Source: Taxillus chinensis (Eukaryota; Streptophyta; Magnoliopsida; Santalales; Loranthaceae). Taken from it: a stretch of DNA of 64,000 bases. The stretch covers positions 41,306,107 to 41,370,106 of the forward strand of contig CM042091.1 of assembly GCA_023512835.1 (NCBI GenBank). The letters are read 5' to 3'. The translations under genes were made by a program, and so were the position numbers. The notes below the pieces were generated by a model, which ran no database searches, was not told the DNA's origin, and worked only from the letters and a program-made list of their open reading frames with translations. How positions within the stretch are numbered: position 1 is the first letter of the stretch; each line of letters opens with the position of its first letter. Below, in pieces: positions 1 to 10,991 of this stretch.

Positions 1-449
1 TAGTAGCAAACAAAGATCCCACAGCTGAATTGGTCAGGCTGCTGAGGGATTTCCATTTCGTTGAGGTGAATAAGGGGGAGCTTATCCTGCAACAATCCTT
101 CTTGTCTCATCGCATCCTTGATTTGTTTGATGAGCCCATGAACAAGCCGTCTCTTTCTTCTGCTGAACCCTTCATTTTGGCTTGGATCATACCGCACTGC
201 ATGCCCTGCAGTCAAATCCACTCGCACCAAGACATAATGACGTTCAATATGCACAGGGATCAGCACCTCGTGCATACCATGCCAAGGACGGTGCCCTTCA
301 TTGTGACCATTGATACGCTGGCGCCACACACTTTCAGACAAAGGTTGGTCGTAAAGCTCGCACAACATAATGGATGTATACTGGGATAATGGGTAATTAT
401 GAGGCTCAACCTCCACAACAAAACGCATAGTTCTACAAAACAAGTCCAC
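1..449 (-). pseudogene. Ulp1-like (C48) cysteine protease, C-terminal domain of Athila-1 third ORF, cut by window edge
   Basis: Ulp1-family proteases cleave SUMO or SUMO-like conjugates; a role inside a retrotransposon is not established. The readable part matches residues 1-149 of the copy B protein at 23,579-24,157. The catalytic set is visible in that numbering: His71 (HYVLV), Asp88 (YDP), Gln137 and Cys143 (SCGIFVC), with the usual five residues between Gln and Cys. The last ~43 residues are outside the window. Upstream, copy A keeps CAA where copy B has a TAA stop, so the frame stays open further into the linker here. Plus-strand ORFs over this stretch are antisense shadows. Confidence 0.8.
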
Positions 450-2230
450 CTCATCTGAATATATATATTCATCGCCTAAAATCCTTTGAAGGACAAACGA
501 GGTGAAGTGGTCCATGTCCCTTGCAAATCGAGCCCTTAACACCTGAGAATTAATGAAGTTTTCAAATGCTGCTTGACTCTCAGTAGATGATATGGCTGGA
601 TCAATGATTAAATAGATAGGAGGGCCAATAAGGTCTTCAAGTTCAGCAGGCATGTATGTACCCCAAGAGACAGGATGTATAACAGGCACAATAGCCTGAG
701 AATATGCAGGATCAGTAAAAGGCTGGAAGGATGAATACCCTTCTGCCGGCTTTGTCTCCTCTTGAGGCCGGAAGGGTGAATACCCTGTTGCCGGCACCGC
801 CTCCTCTCGGGTGATAGTAGGATGGCCGAGCCGAAGGTTCCGGTTGAGGTGGATCTGCCTGGGCTGGATAAGAATCTTCGGGGGATGGAGAGGGTTCTTC
901 ATCGATATCTCCACTATAGGAGAACGTTTTGATGCTTTCCTCTTGCTCAAGGTCTTCCAGATTTTGCCTAGGAGGCCTTTGACTTCTTTATTGTCCTTCC
1001 TCAGGGCTTCCACCTCGTGCCGGGTTCCGGGCATTTGCCTCCCCGAGCTGCTGTGTTTCTTGCCTCCAAGCTTCGGTAGATGTAGCAAGGAGGAGCTTCG
1101 GGGCCTCCCATGCTCTAGGTGATGCATGAGCGGCTACGTCCTGGAGCCTCCCATGCTCGGTTCTAGGTTGTGAAGTAGCTTGTTGGTCTCCAAGAGATGA
1201 GGGCCATTAATTCCTCAAATTGGGCACTAGTGATGTGCCCATTAGTGACTGCCCAATTGATGACCTCCACTTCGCTTACCACCTGCCCACTAATGCCTTG
1301 AAAGAAATTGAAAATATCTTCTTTGTGTACATTGAATTGCATGTACATGGCAGTGAGTCTGTATAGAGTCTGCTTCCTTTGATCCATATGAGGAGAGGTT
1401 TCCCTTGCAAAGTCAGTGGATCGCTCCACATGAACGCTGTGCCTTGCGGGCTGTGATGGAGGAGGAACATTTGTTGCCCAATGACCTCTGGTACTGATTC
1501 CCAAACCTCCTTCAGCATGCAATACTCTTAACACCCAGTGAGAAAGAAAAGTGATGCTCTCCATGGAGGAAAAATGCAAAGAAGGCATGCTTTGAAATAT
1601 CACACACAAAAGTTTGCCATTTATCTGCTTGGATGAGTTTTTCTTCCACCATTTAAAAATGGTAGTGGCCCAATCCACATTTAGCATATGATCAATGCTA
1701 TACATGAACTCCAGGTGTGGCTTAGGCACACTATCTAGCCCACTGGTCTGAATCCATAAGCATTTCCCTACCAGGTAAGCTAGGCATCTAAATTTTCCAA
1801 CAAAACCATTCTTGGTATACTGCTTTCGACTTTGAAATTTTCTAGCATAGTTGCATGCATTACCAAATTCTCCTAGGCTTAGCTGAGGGAAGCTATCACT
1901 TGGTTCAGGGAGGTTAAAGCAATGTCTAATAATTTCAGGGGTAATTCTGACATAAACCCCTTGTACGACCCATATCAGCTCATCCTCACTCACAGAGACA
2001 GATGCATAGAATTCTTATAGGGCAGAGTAGGAAATAGCTGGCTGGGCAGATACTAACCTTTGTAATCCCAGATTTTGAATTTTAAGAGCCACCTCTCTAG
2101 CCCAGCCCAGCTCTGAAGCCTCCAAAGCCTGCATATCAAGAGCATGCCCCAAGAGTATCTCCTCCTCAGGTTGGCTATCAGCACTAGGTGAGTGCACCTC
2201 CTCCTGGCCAGTCCTCCTTGTGCGCACCAT
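450..2230 (-). pseudogene. Athila-1 third ORF, N-terminal part: putative plant transposon protein-like domain plus linker
   Basis: The start at 2,230 (MVRTRR) is chosen because element C starts its third ORF with a similar MVKSK. An in-frame TAA at 2,015-2,017 interrupts it; the same frame then reopens into a 276-residue stretch (1,163-1,993) containing ITPEIIRHCFNLPEPSD and, further on, HLEFMYSIDHML and a W-rich segment. This resembles the 'putative plant transposon protein' domain often found after pol in Athila-like elements; I recognise it by pattern only. Around 1,185 an extra A in a CCAG context shifts the frame. The rest (450-1,160) matches the copy B linker: coiled coil, KRKASKR basic patch, acidic SDEEPSPSPED. 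No membrane segment is evident. Confidence 0.65.
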
Positions 2231-2800
2231 CTTTGGAATGAGAAAATAAGAACAAAGAGCAGAAAACTGAAGAGCAAGAGAGCAAAAGAGCAGAATTTCT
2301 CTAATACTCAGATCTGGAGTGATTTTGGTGTGGAAGCCTTTGAAGATGGCCTCCCTTTATATAGCGTGCAGAAGGAAAGATGCTCCAATTGGCTTGATAC
2401 ACGTGCCCCTAAATATTCAGAGTGTTCTGACCAAAATAGCCCTTGCACGTGAATTGGTTGAATTGGCGTGCAGGTCAGAATCGTCCCAAACTTTGGTGGT
2501 GGGTCCCCCGTGAGCTGGCAAGCAATAGTCCCTTCTGCACGTGAATTGTTTGAAGCTTCTAGGAGGGCTAAAATTAGTATTTTGCATTTTTGAGCCTCCA
2601 TATGACAGCTAGCAATTCGCGTTCAAGAGTAAACGTGATTCACATGGTCTTCATCTACCATTCCAGAAAGTTACAGCTCAAAAAGAGGTGCACGTGAATT
2701 GGGCAATTCACGTGCAAATTCACGTTCAGGCCCAAACTAGCCCTAATTTCTCCACTGAGTTGCTTATGCATTATGGACCATCTTTAAGTCTTGCACGTGA
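2231..2800 (-). promoter_or_regulatory. Putative internal promoter of Athila-1 third ORF: TATA box and G-box array
   Basis: Between pol and the third ORF the minus strand has a TATA box (CTATATAA, 2,357-2,364) about 130 bp before the ATG at 2,230, followed by a pyrimidine-rich leader. Further upstream are six CACGTG G-boxes at 2,400, 2,446, 2,538, 2,691, 2,709 and 2,794, mostly within TTGCACGTGAATTGG; the pair at 2,691/2,709 is inverted. The same extended motif repeats in the U3 region of this element's LTR. I infer a separate promoter for the third ORF. From 2,801 to 3,085 I see only AT-rich non-coding sequence before the pol stop. Confidence 0.55.
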
Positions 2801-3085
2801 ATTGGTTGAGCCCATCTTCAAGCACTTTTGGGCTTCACTTGCTCCTTGCTCCTTGACTTTGACTTTAAAAACAATTCCACAAGTTCAGGACCCAATAATT
2901 TGCTCATCCTGCAAATGGTTAGTTAAGAAAGAAGCAAAGTCTCCTGCACAATGGTTAGCTTGCAAACAAATTTATTGAATAAAATAAATAAAAGAAAATA
3001 ACATAAAATAAAACATAGCAATAAACATTGGGTTGCCTCCCAACCTGGCTTTATTTAAAGTCCGTAGCTAGACTTTCGATTATGA

Positions 3086-4461
3086 TCATGCAATGGTGAA
3101 AGAGAGGGAATCAACTATCTCCCTCGAGTTGAATCAAAGTATGGTTTCGATCTGTTGCCATTCACCCAAAATTTCTTGCCATCTACACTTGGAGCTCAAA
3201 GCTCCCATATGGCTTCTTATCAACTATCACAAAAGGTCTCATCCACTTGGACCATAATTTTCCAGGAAATAACCTCAACCTTGTGTTAAATAGAAGAACT
3301 TTCTGTCCTAAGGTTAAAGGTTCATTGTTGAGTTGCCTTATGCCATTTCTTAGTTCTTTCTTTGTAAAATTTAGCACTATCATAGGCATCCAGCCTAAGC
3401 TCATCTAACTCAATTAATTGAGTCATCCTAAGCTCCTTGATCTCTTGTGGGTTAAAATTTAACTTCTTCAAGGCCCAATGAGCCTTGTGTTCTAGTTCCA
3501 CAGGCAAGTGACATGCCTTACCATACGAATACGGTAAGGTGACATCCCAATGGGAGTTTTGTAAGCTGTCCTATATGCCCATAAGGCTTCATCAAGCCTT
3601 TGAGACCAATCTTTCCTATTGGCTCCAACAGTTTTCTCTAAAATGGCCTTAATCTCTCTGTTGGACACTTCTGCTTGTCTATTAGCTTGTGAGTGATAAG
3701 CTAAAGACTTCCTATGAGTGACACCATACTTGTTCAATAATTTGTCAAACAATTTGTTGCGAAAATGGCTACCCTCATCACCGATTATAGCCCTTGGTGT
3801 CCCAAAACGGCTAAAGATGTTCCTAGTAAGGAAATGAGTCACAACCCTAGCATCATTCACTCTAGTAGGAATAGCTTCTACTCACTTAGACACATAATCC
3901 ACAGCAAGCAAAATGTATGAATACCCATCGAATTGGGGAATGGCCCCATGAAGTCAATGCCCCAAATGTCAAAAATTTCAACCGGAAGGATTCCAGGTTA
4001 AGGGCATCTCATTTTTCCTAGACGAACCACCTACCCTTTGACATCTATCACACTTTTTGATGTAGACATAGGTGTCTTTCACCATGTGAGGCCAATAAAA
4101 GCCACACCGCATGATTTTAGCCACAGTTCTTTGCACCCCAAAGTGGCCCCCATAATGTGATGCATGACAATGATGTATTATGTCATCTATCTCCTCCTCA
4201 AGGACACACTTTCTAATGATTTGGTCAGGACACCTCCTATAAAGAATTGGGTCTTCCCAAATGAATTTCTTAGCATCCACTACCAATTTCTTTCTCCTGG
4301 TGGTAGTCTAACCGCTTGGGTATGAACCCAGTGGCTAAATAATTTGCTATGTCGGCAAACCAAGGAAAATGATGCACCTCAAACAACTTCTCATCAGGAA
4401 AGTCATCTACAATGGGTAGAGACTTAGGTGCATTCTCCACACAGGAGAGGTGATCAGCCAC
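3086..4461 (-). pseudogene. Athila-1 integrase, copy A
   Basis: Integrase joins the cDNA into host DNA. The frame shows the HHCC zinc region ([13 protein letters not shown] ... CDRCQRVGG), then a broken core: the segment carrying the first catalytic Asp (around 3,880-3,980) is frame-shifted, whereas the second (GDEGSHF, where copy B has SDEGSHF) and the Glu of AEVSNREIK are in the 122-residue ORF at 3,492-3,860. The C-terminal part is split again near 3,330 and 3,530. Comparison with copy B (26,786-28,489), where this region is open, places the breaks at sites such as CATCG for CATCAG at 3,929. The end at 3,086 is taken from the copy B stop. Confidence 0.85.
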
Positions 4462-5975
4462 AAATTTAGGGCTCCCTTTGTGTCTCTAATTTCAAGGTCA
4501 AATTCCTGTAAGAGGAGAACCCACCTAATCAAGCGTGACTTAGCTTCTTTTTTAGCAAACAAATATTTCAATGCAGCATGATCGGTATAAACAATGACTT
4601 TAGACCCCAAAAGGTAGGGTCTAAACTTGTTGCGACCATAAACCACAACTAGCAACTCTTTCTCGGTGGTGGTATAGTTCAGTTGAGCATCATCTAAGGT
4701 CTTACTAGCATAGTAAATGACCCTAAACACCTTTTCTCGCCTTTGCCCTAAGACTACCCCCACAAGATAATCACTCGCATCACACATTAGCTCAAAAGGC
4801 CGAGCCCAGTCAGGTGTGACTATAACAGTGCGGATGACTAACTTACCCTTGAGGATGTTGAAAGCTTCTAAGCAATCTGCATTAAACTCAAAGCTTGTGT
4901 CTTTTTCTAACAACCTACTCATGGGTTTTGCAATTTTTGAGAAGTCCTTAATGAATCTCCTATAAAAGCCAGGCATGGCCAAGGAAACTTCTCACTCCTT
5001 TTTCATTGGTTGGAGGTGGCGAGTCTCAATAGTGGAGATTTTTGCCTTGTCTACCTCCAAACCATGTGCAGACACCTTGTGCCCTAGAACTATCCCCTCG
5101 GTTACCATGAAATGGCATTTCTCCCAATTTAGGACTAGTTCCTTCTCCTCACATCTCTCTAAGACCACATCTAGATTTTTCAAGCACCGTTGGTAAGAGG
5201 AACCAAACACCGAGAAGTCATCCATGAAGACCTCCATGATCTCCTCAACCAAACCCTGAAAAATAGCCATCATACACCTTTGGAAGGTGGCAGGGGGCAT
5301 TACAAAGCCCAAATGGCATTCTCTTAAATGCAAATGTGCCAAAAGGGCACGTGAAGGTGGTCTTTTCTTGGTCCTCGGGCTTAACCATGATTTGATTATA
5401 CCCGGAATAGCCATCTAAAAAGCGAGAATGACTATAGCCGCTAACCTATCCAACATTTGATCAATGAAAGGAAGAGGAAAATGATCCTTCCTAGTAGCCT
5501 TGTTCAGCTTTCTATAGTCAACACACACTCTCCACCCCGTCACAGTGCGAGATGGGATCAATTCATTTTTCTCATTCTTAATCACAGTCATGCCCCCTTT
5601 CTTGGGCACAACATGCAATGGACTCACCCACTCACTATCTGAAATAGCATAAATTATACCCGCATTTTTCCATTTTAAAATTTCTTTTCTAACAACTTCT
5701 TTCATGGCAGGGTTTAATCTTCTTTGTCTTTCAAAGATGGGTTTAAAATCATCATTCATCAAAATTTTATGCATGCAAATCGCTGGACTAATACCCCTAA
5801 TGTCTTCAATGTTCCATCCTAGGGCCTTTTTGTGTTTCCTAAGGACTTCTAGCAATTGAGTGCACTCCACATCATTTAAATTAGAAGCAACAATGATAGG
5901 GAATTGATTTGTAGAGTCTAGAAATTCGTACCTTAGGTGTCCAGGAAGCTCCTTCAGTTCTGGAGCTGGAGGCAC
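4407..5975 (-). pseudogene. Athila-1 reverse transcriptase and RNase H, copy A
   Basis: RT copies genomic RNA into cDNA; RNase H removes the RNA strand. Three ORFs tile the region: 5,415-5,975 (RT fingers, CVDYRKLNKA), 4,992-5,414 (palm with EVFMDDFSVFGSS, the YVDD-box equivalent) and 4,407-4,982 (thumb end and RNase H with [13 protein letters not shown] and [11 protein letters not shown]). Breaks lie at about 5,420 and 4,985. At 5,420 copy A reads GCGAGAATGAC where copy B reads GCAGTAATGAC, so the catalytic FLDGYSG segment is lost from frame. Otherwise it is almost the same as copy B. Confidence 0.9.
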
Positions 5976-7196
5976 GTCATCTTCTTTCTCCTCCTCAGCC
6001 TACTCCAAAGAGTTTGTAGTTTGCTCATCTTCCTCAGCTGTCAAGTACATCTCTTCATCTTGTTAAGCTTCTATAAGCTGAAGGGCTCCATTATTGGTGG
6101 TGGTAATTTCTTCTGCCAAGTAGTCTTCCACCAATTCCTCAAGGTCTTCAACCCAAAGGCAGTCCTCCTCCTCTTGACCTTGCAAAGCCTTCCCCATGTG
6201 GAAGACTAAGGTCTCCTCATTAATTCTCAAAGTTAGCTGCCCTTGAGCAACATCAATCAATGCACAACCCGTTCTAAGAAACGGTCTTCCAAGGTGTAGC
6301 TGAACTCCTCTATCTTCTTCCATCTCCAAAACTACAAAGTCCGCTGGAAATATGAAGGAGCCCACTTTGACTAACACGTCTTCAATTATCCCTTCAGGCC
6401 TTCTAGTAGACCAGTCAGCAAACTGCAATGATATGGAAGTGGGCTTCATGCCCTTAAGCCCAAGCTGCTTGTACAAAGCAAAGGAGATCAAATTGATGCT
6501 AGCCCCTAAATCACATAGGGCCTGCTGCTGTGGTGCATTCCCAATCACACAAGGGAGATTAAAACTGCCCGGATCTTTATGCTTGATGGGCAAACTCTGT
6601 TGAACAACACTACTCACCTCGTTAGTGACTGCCACCGTCTCATGATCCCCATATTTCCTCTTCTTCGTCACAAAATCTTTGATGTACTTTCTGTACCTAG
6701 GCATCTGCTCCAAGATTTCCATAAATGGAATGTTAATTTCAAGCTTCTTGAACAAACTCAGGAAGCGCTCATACTCTTCCTCAACCCTCTGGTTCCTCAG
6801 CCGCTGAGGAAATGGCATGGTAGGCCTGAGCTCTTGCCTCTGTTCTTCAGCTATTCTGTCTTGACTCAGCTGCTTGTCCTTCTTTTCTTGCACTCTTTCT
6901 TCAGCTTTATCTGATTTTCCTTGGTCATCAGCTTCCAAGGGTCTGCTCTGTTCTTCTGGATTTGCCTTCTTCTTAGGCTCCTCAGCATCTTTCAGTGTTT
7001 TTCCGCTTCTTAGAGTAATAGCCTTGCAGCTCTCCTTGGGGTTCACCTCAGTATCACTTGGAAAAGATTTAGCTGAGACTCCTTGATTTACATTCTGAGC
7101 CAAACTCACAAGCAGCTTTTCTATATTCTTCATTGAAGATTCTATGGTGACTACACTTTCCTCCAAATTATCCTCTCTTTTGGTTGGCTCATCCAC
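5976..7196 (-). pseudogene. Athila-1 aspartic protease region, copy A
   Basis: The protease matures Gag-Pol. A 377-residue open stretch (6,063-7,196) has a lysine/glutamate-rich N-terminal part, the Athila-typical PFPQRLRNQR and EMLEQMPRYRKY-type segments, then ALCDLGASINLI (catalytic Asp, DLG instead of DTG) and LGRPFLRTGCALIDV. It stops at TAA (6,063-6,065). The same frame continues through a second stop near 6,002 into the RT ORF that starts at 5,975, so this is one polyprotein frame with two nonsense codons. Both stops are also in copy B and so predate the duplication. Confidence 0.87.
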
Positions 7197-8492
7197 ATTC
7201 TGATATACCCTTCCTCTTTGCTGTTGAGGCTGAGGCCAGTTTTCGCTCGAATCCTAGAGGTGGGTGTAAATAATTATCCGTAGCATACGGATTCCGCTTC
7301 ATCCCTGGGGGGCACATATTTGTACTGAAATGAGGTATCTCCCCCTCGGTTCTGAGTTCTCTGAAATGGTTGAGATTGCTGCTGATTCTGGTTGTACCCT
7401 TGTTGTTGTTGTTGAGGATAAAATTGCTATTTCTGGTACAAGCCCTTTCCTCCAACATAATTTGCTTCTTTAGCTCCACTCCAGCCCTGTTCAGCTACTG
7501 GTAAAGCTTGTTGTGATCCTTCAACTTTAAGAGCTAATACTTCCATGCCCTTCACTAAAGCTTGAATCTGTGCTTGCATATCATTGGAAGAATTATCAAC
7601 TGAAGCTATCTTCTCCCTTGGCTTTGAAGTACGCACATTAGACCACTGCCAGTCAGCTAAAGACAGCTTCTCCAAGAGCTCTGCTGCTGCGTCAGGCTCT
7701 AGATTCATCAAGCATCCTCCAGCAGCTGCATTCACCTTGTCTTGTGAGTGGGACTGAAGACCTGTGTAGAAAGATTCAATTTGAATCCACTGGGGTCTTC
7801 CATGATCAGGGCATCTTCTCACTAAGTCTTTGAAACGCTCCCAAGCTTCATGAAGAGTCTCCATCTCATCTTGCCTGAATCTGCTAATCTCCCCTCTGAG
7901 CTGGATCACCTTGGAAGGAGGGAAGTACTTTGACATGAACTTGGTCTCGCATCTCCTCCCAAGTGTTGATTGAACCCTGGTAGATGTTGAACCAGCCAAG
8001 AGCTCTATCCCTTAAAGAGAAAGGGAAAAGCCTTAGCTTTATTGCCTCCTCCGATACATTGTTGATCTTTATGGTGTCGCACATCTGGTAGAACCTCATC
8101 AAATGCTGGTGTGGATCATCCACGGCTGTTCCTCCAAACGCGTTGTTGCTCACCATGTTGATCAACGCCGGCTTCAGCTCGAAGCTATTTGCTTGGACTC
8201 TTGTCTGCCGAATCCCAGAATAATGGTCTGACATCATTGGCCTCGCATAATCTAAGAAGGTTCTGGGCATAAACCTATGTCCCTGTTCTTCTAGATATTG
8301 GCCATTGTAATTGGCCCCTCCTTGTGGTGCACCACCATCAAGTCTGAGATCTGCCATCAAATCGCCTACGGATTGCTCCAAGCCTTGCAATGCTTCTTCA
8401 GCCTCACGTGCTGCTTCCCTAGCTGCTCTACGACAAGCTCTGAACAACCTTTCAGGTTCCCGAGTAAATTGTATATCCTCCTCTTTTTGCAT
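7197..8492 (-). pseudogene. Athila-1 gag, copy A
   Basis: Gag forms the virus-like particle. The chosen start (8,492, MQKEED) is the first Met after the primer site in the frame that contains REPERLFRACRR, comparable with DPEPERTFFARLR in element C. Retrotrans_gag features follow: NAFGGTAVDDPHQHLMRF, LRLFPFSLRDRALGWF, then FMSKYFPPSKV and EAWERFKDLVRRCPDHG. A frame break near 7,945 lies at CTCGCATC, where copy B has CCGCATC and the expected codon is CAG. At 7,427 a TAG stop, also in copy B, replaces a likely CAG before a Gln-rich tail. No zinc knuckle was found. Confidence 0.87.
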
Positions 8493-8679
8493 GCACCACT
8501 AGGAATCCTTGATGTATGTTCCTGTAAAACAACAAGAACACACCCAGCAGCTCCGAACAATGCAAAATAAACAAATAAAGAACACAAAATAACAGAAAAT
8601 AAAAGACAAAATAAACACCAAGATCAGAATTCAAACAATTTCACTCAATGTTGATTTTAAAAACTAGTTAACCGTTGAA

Positions 8680-8697
8680 TCCCCGGCAACGGCGCCA
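8680..8697 (-). other. Primer-binding site, tRNA-Asp type (Athila-1, copy A)
   Basis: On the minus strand this reads TGGCGCCGTTGCCGGGGA, complementary to the 3' end of plant tRNA-Asp, and lies 3 bases from the LTR end at 8,701. First-strand cDNA synthesis would start here. The leader from 8,493 to 8,679 has no convincing coding sequence. Confidence 0.88.
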
Positions 8698-8700
8698 ATC

Positions 8701-10199
8701 TGACAGACAAGATTTTTAGTCTCTTTAAAAGAGCTAGCTAATGTCGTTAAATCTCTCTTCAAGATAATGAATTTCCTAAGTTTGCACTAAAAGAATAGCA
8801 GCAAGCAAGGGGTCGAACCCACAGGGATTAGCCTAGTTCTCTAGCTCTCAAATCAAAACACCAAATTACTATTGTTCTATAAAATGTCTTGGCAAAAAGT
8901 TTTCTTTTCTAAACTAAAGATCTAATTTTTATTTGGTTTTCTGAATAAAGAAAGAAAGCAAATTGATTTTGGAATTAAGATTCAAGGATTAAAAGCATCT
9001 AGGATCAAAATTTCACCACCCTATGTTATCTCTACTGGTTCATGGTATTAGGGTTGTCTGATTGAAAACATGCTAAACACAAGCCAAGGACAACAAATGG
9101 TCATTGAGGTCCTTTTAAGAGTTGTATGCCAGAATGGTCATCTAAACACACAAACATGCAAAGCCAATAAATCATACTTGCAAAAGGATAATGATCACAC
9201 CAATTACAAATAAGTTATGAATCTCAATATGCCCCAGACTAGGGCTAAGAATACCAAGATGTACATCCAAAGATAAAGATTAAGAATAGATTCATAAAAC
9301 ATGCAAAACTCAATCATCCAAACCCAATATTCATAAACACAGCAAAGCAACAAGGGGGCTACATTGCTCCCCTAGATTAAAAGACTACTCACGCATGATT
9401 ACAAGCAAAACCATAGCAGAAAAGCTCAACATCTTCTTCTAATCCACGCGCATAGCAAAGCTTCAAATCCAGGCTCCAAAATCCGCGACGGCTGCGACGG
9501 CGGCTGCTCTCCTAGGTCAAGGAGCAACCTCCAAGTCGTGGAGCCTCTCTCTCTCTCTAAAAACGTGTAGGGGGTCTAGGGATGCATAGCAGGGCGTGGA
9601 GGCTTGTATTTATAGAGTTTGGATGGGCTTTGAGGTGTGTACCCTAGCCCATTTATCAAAACGGCGTAGTTTTGATAAGTGACACTCGAAACATTAAAAT
9701 CTCTATCTTCCATCCACAATTTGGACATGGGCCTTCAGAAACAAATGATCAGCATGGAAAAACGATAGGATCGGTCCAAAAATATCTCTGCACGTCAATT
9801 TGCACGTGATATGGTGAATTCACGTGCAACTCCAAATCAGCTCAAACTTCTCCCCAAGCTTCCTTGCATCCTGTAGAGGCCTGAGAGGCAAAAATAGGCT
9901 TGCACGTGAAATGGGTGAATTCACGTGCAGCTCCAAATGCTCTGAAATTTCTGTGGTAGGTAGAGGACATCATTCTAAGAAACTTTTGTTCTTGCACGCC
10001 AATTGTTTGAGGCCATCTACTATGTCAAAAGTGAGCTCCAAAATCTGCCAAAACAACCTTAAAAACGCATGTATTTGCAAATAGCATCTTCCTAGGGGTT
10101 AGAGCAAATATATATGATATATGAGGCAATAAGGCTCTAATCATGCTCTTAAACATCCTAAATAAACACTAGAATAACGGCAAAAAATGCACGTTATCA
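8701..10199 (-). repeat. Athila-1 5' LTR, copy A (1,499 bp)
   Basis: On the element strand the LTR starts TGATAACGTGCATTTTTTGCC and ends in CTGTCA before the primer site, giving TG...CA ends. It matches 32,402-33,902 of copy B. U3 (about 9,620-10,199) contains the G-box array and TATA box annotated separately; a short CT run (9,547-9,559) lies in the predicted leader. The partner LTR is outside the window, so insertion age cannot be estimated here. Confidence 0.88.
9607..10011 (-). promoter_or_regulatory. U3 promoter of Athila-1 LTR, copy A: G-box array, palindrome, TATA
   Basis: In transcription order: a degenerate GCACGCCAATTG (about 9,996); G-boxes CACGTG at 9,922, 9,903, 9,821 and 9,803 with a CACGTC at 9,791; a palindrome of TATCAAAAC/GTTTTGATA arms around ACTACGCC (9,654-9,677); and a TATA box CTATAAATA (9,607-9,615). 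The motif context TTGCACGTGAATT is the same as in the internal promoter block at 2,400-2,800 and in the LTR of element D. Likely binding proteins are bZIP or bHLH factors; that is inference from the G-box core. Confidence 0.65.
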
Positions 10200-10988
10200 G
10201 CTTTGCTCTCACGAGTGTAGGTCCGGATTAAGATCATATCTTTCGCAATAACTTGAGATAAAACAACCAAAGTCTCATATCAAATTACATAGGGTTTTAT
10301 CTACATCATCCAAATTCTGGGCTTGACCTAACACAATTAGACCATGCTTTAATACCAATTTGTCATGTCTCAAATTTTGAAAAGTTAGAATGAGCACGTA
10401 ACTTTCCTGTGCCACACTTGAAGGGTTCCGAGATAGGTGACTAGCACCTATAAGATACTACACAACGGGTGTTATCTTAAAATAAACCTACCAAACTTGT
10501 ACATCATATAACTAGTATTTCTATACATTCTCACATAATCAGAAATCAATAGAATCCATTATCATTTAGTAATATAATCATGTCATCAATCTAGTACAAC
10601 ATTCACGGGCCCTTATCTGGGTAACAAATAGACTAAACCAACATCATATATGAATACAAGATCATAGACTTATTACATTGAATGAAATAAATATGAATCA
10701 TCTATTGAACCACTTCCAGCCAATTTGTGTTAGGGCTTGAAAAACATGTTAACAAGGTAGGAATGAGCACAATTGTCCAGTAGATGACCCACAACTCCAC
10801 ACTAACCCTACATCCCAAACCAAATATAGAATATTATATGTTAAATGCATGCCTATGCCAATGTAGTACTTTATACTACACTCACAACCATCACATATAT
10901 AACCCAACAGATATAAAAACATTTCATTATTAAAAGTATTATCTCATATAAACCCTAACTCATCAAGGTAATCATACCAAACATAAGT
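10200..10988 (-). repeat. Old LTR-retrotransposon remnant: leader, degenerate tRNA-iMet primer site and LTR start
   Basis: At 10,346-10,357 GCTTTAATACCA, then 3 bases, then TGTCATGTCTCAAA (10,361 on) parallels the D layout of GCTCTGATACCA, 3 bases, TGTCACGCCCCAA. The differences are mostly C-to-T or G-to-A transitions, as expected of an old methylated copy. I read this as the 5' LTR and leader of an older Tekay-like element on the minus strand. Athila-1 is inserted in its leader and the CACTA transposon in its LTR. No coding sequence is seen. The LTR should resume after 58,424. Confidence 0.5.
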
Positions 10989-10991
10989 AGC

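Larger units (their letters stand above)
1..10199 (-). mobile_element. Athila-type Ty3/gypsy retrotransposon, copy A (3' end outside window)
   Basis: The element reads right to left: 5' LTR 8,701-10,199, tRNA-Asp primer site 8,680-8,697, gag, protease, RT, RNase H, integrase, internal promoter-like block, then a third frame ending in a Ulp1-like protease that runs off base 1. The gag-protease-RT-RH-IN order is Ty3/gypsy. The tRNA-Asp primer site, the DLGAS-type protease and the FMDD RT box are typical of the Athila lineage. Its 3' LTR lies left of the window. The five bases after the 5' LTR are GCTTT; the matching duplication would be at the unseen end. Many frame breaks coincide with CAG/CTG sites. 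Confidence 0.9.

Noticed and set aside
30..389. Plus-strand ORF of 119 residues (and its copy at 23,690-24,097)
   Set aside because: It is antisense to the Ulp1-like protease domain, which has clear catalytic motifs on the minus strand.
2400..2800. Repeated TTGCACGTGAATT motif considered as a CRISPR-like or satellite array
   Set aside because: Spacing is irregular, both orientations occur and the setting is a eukaryotic LTR element; a cis-regulatory array fits better.
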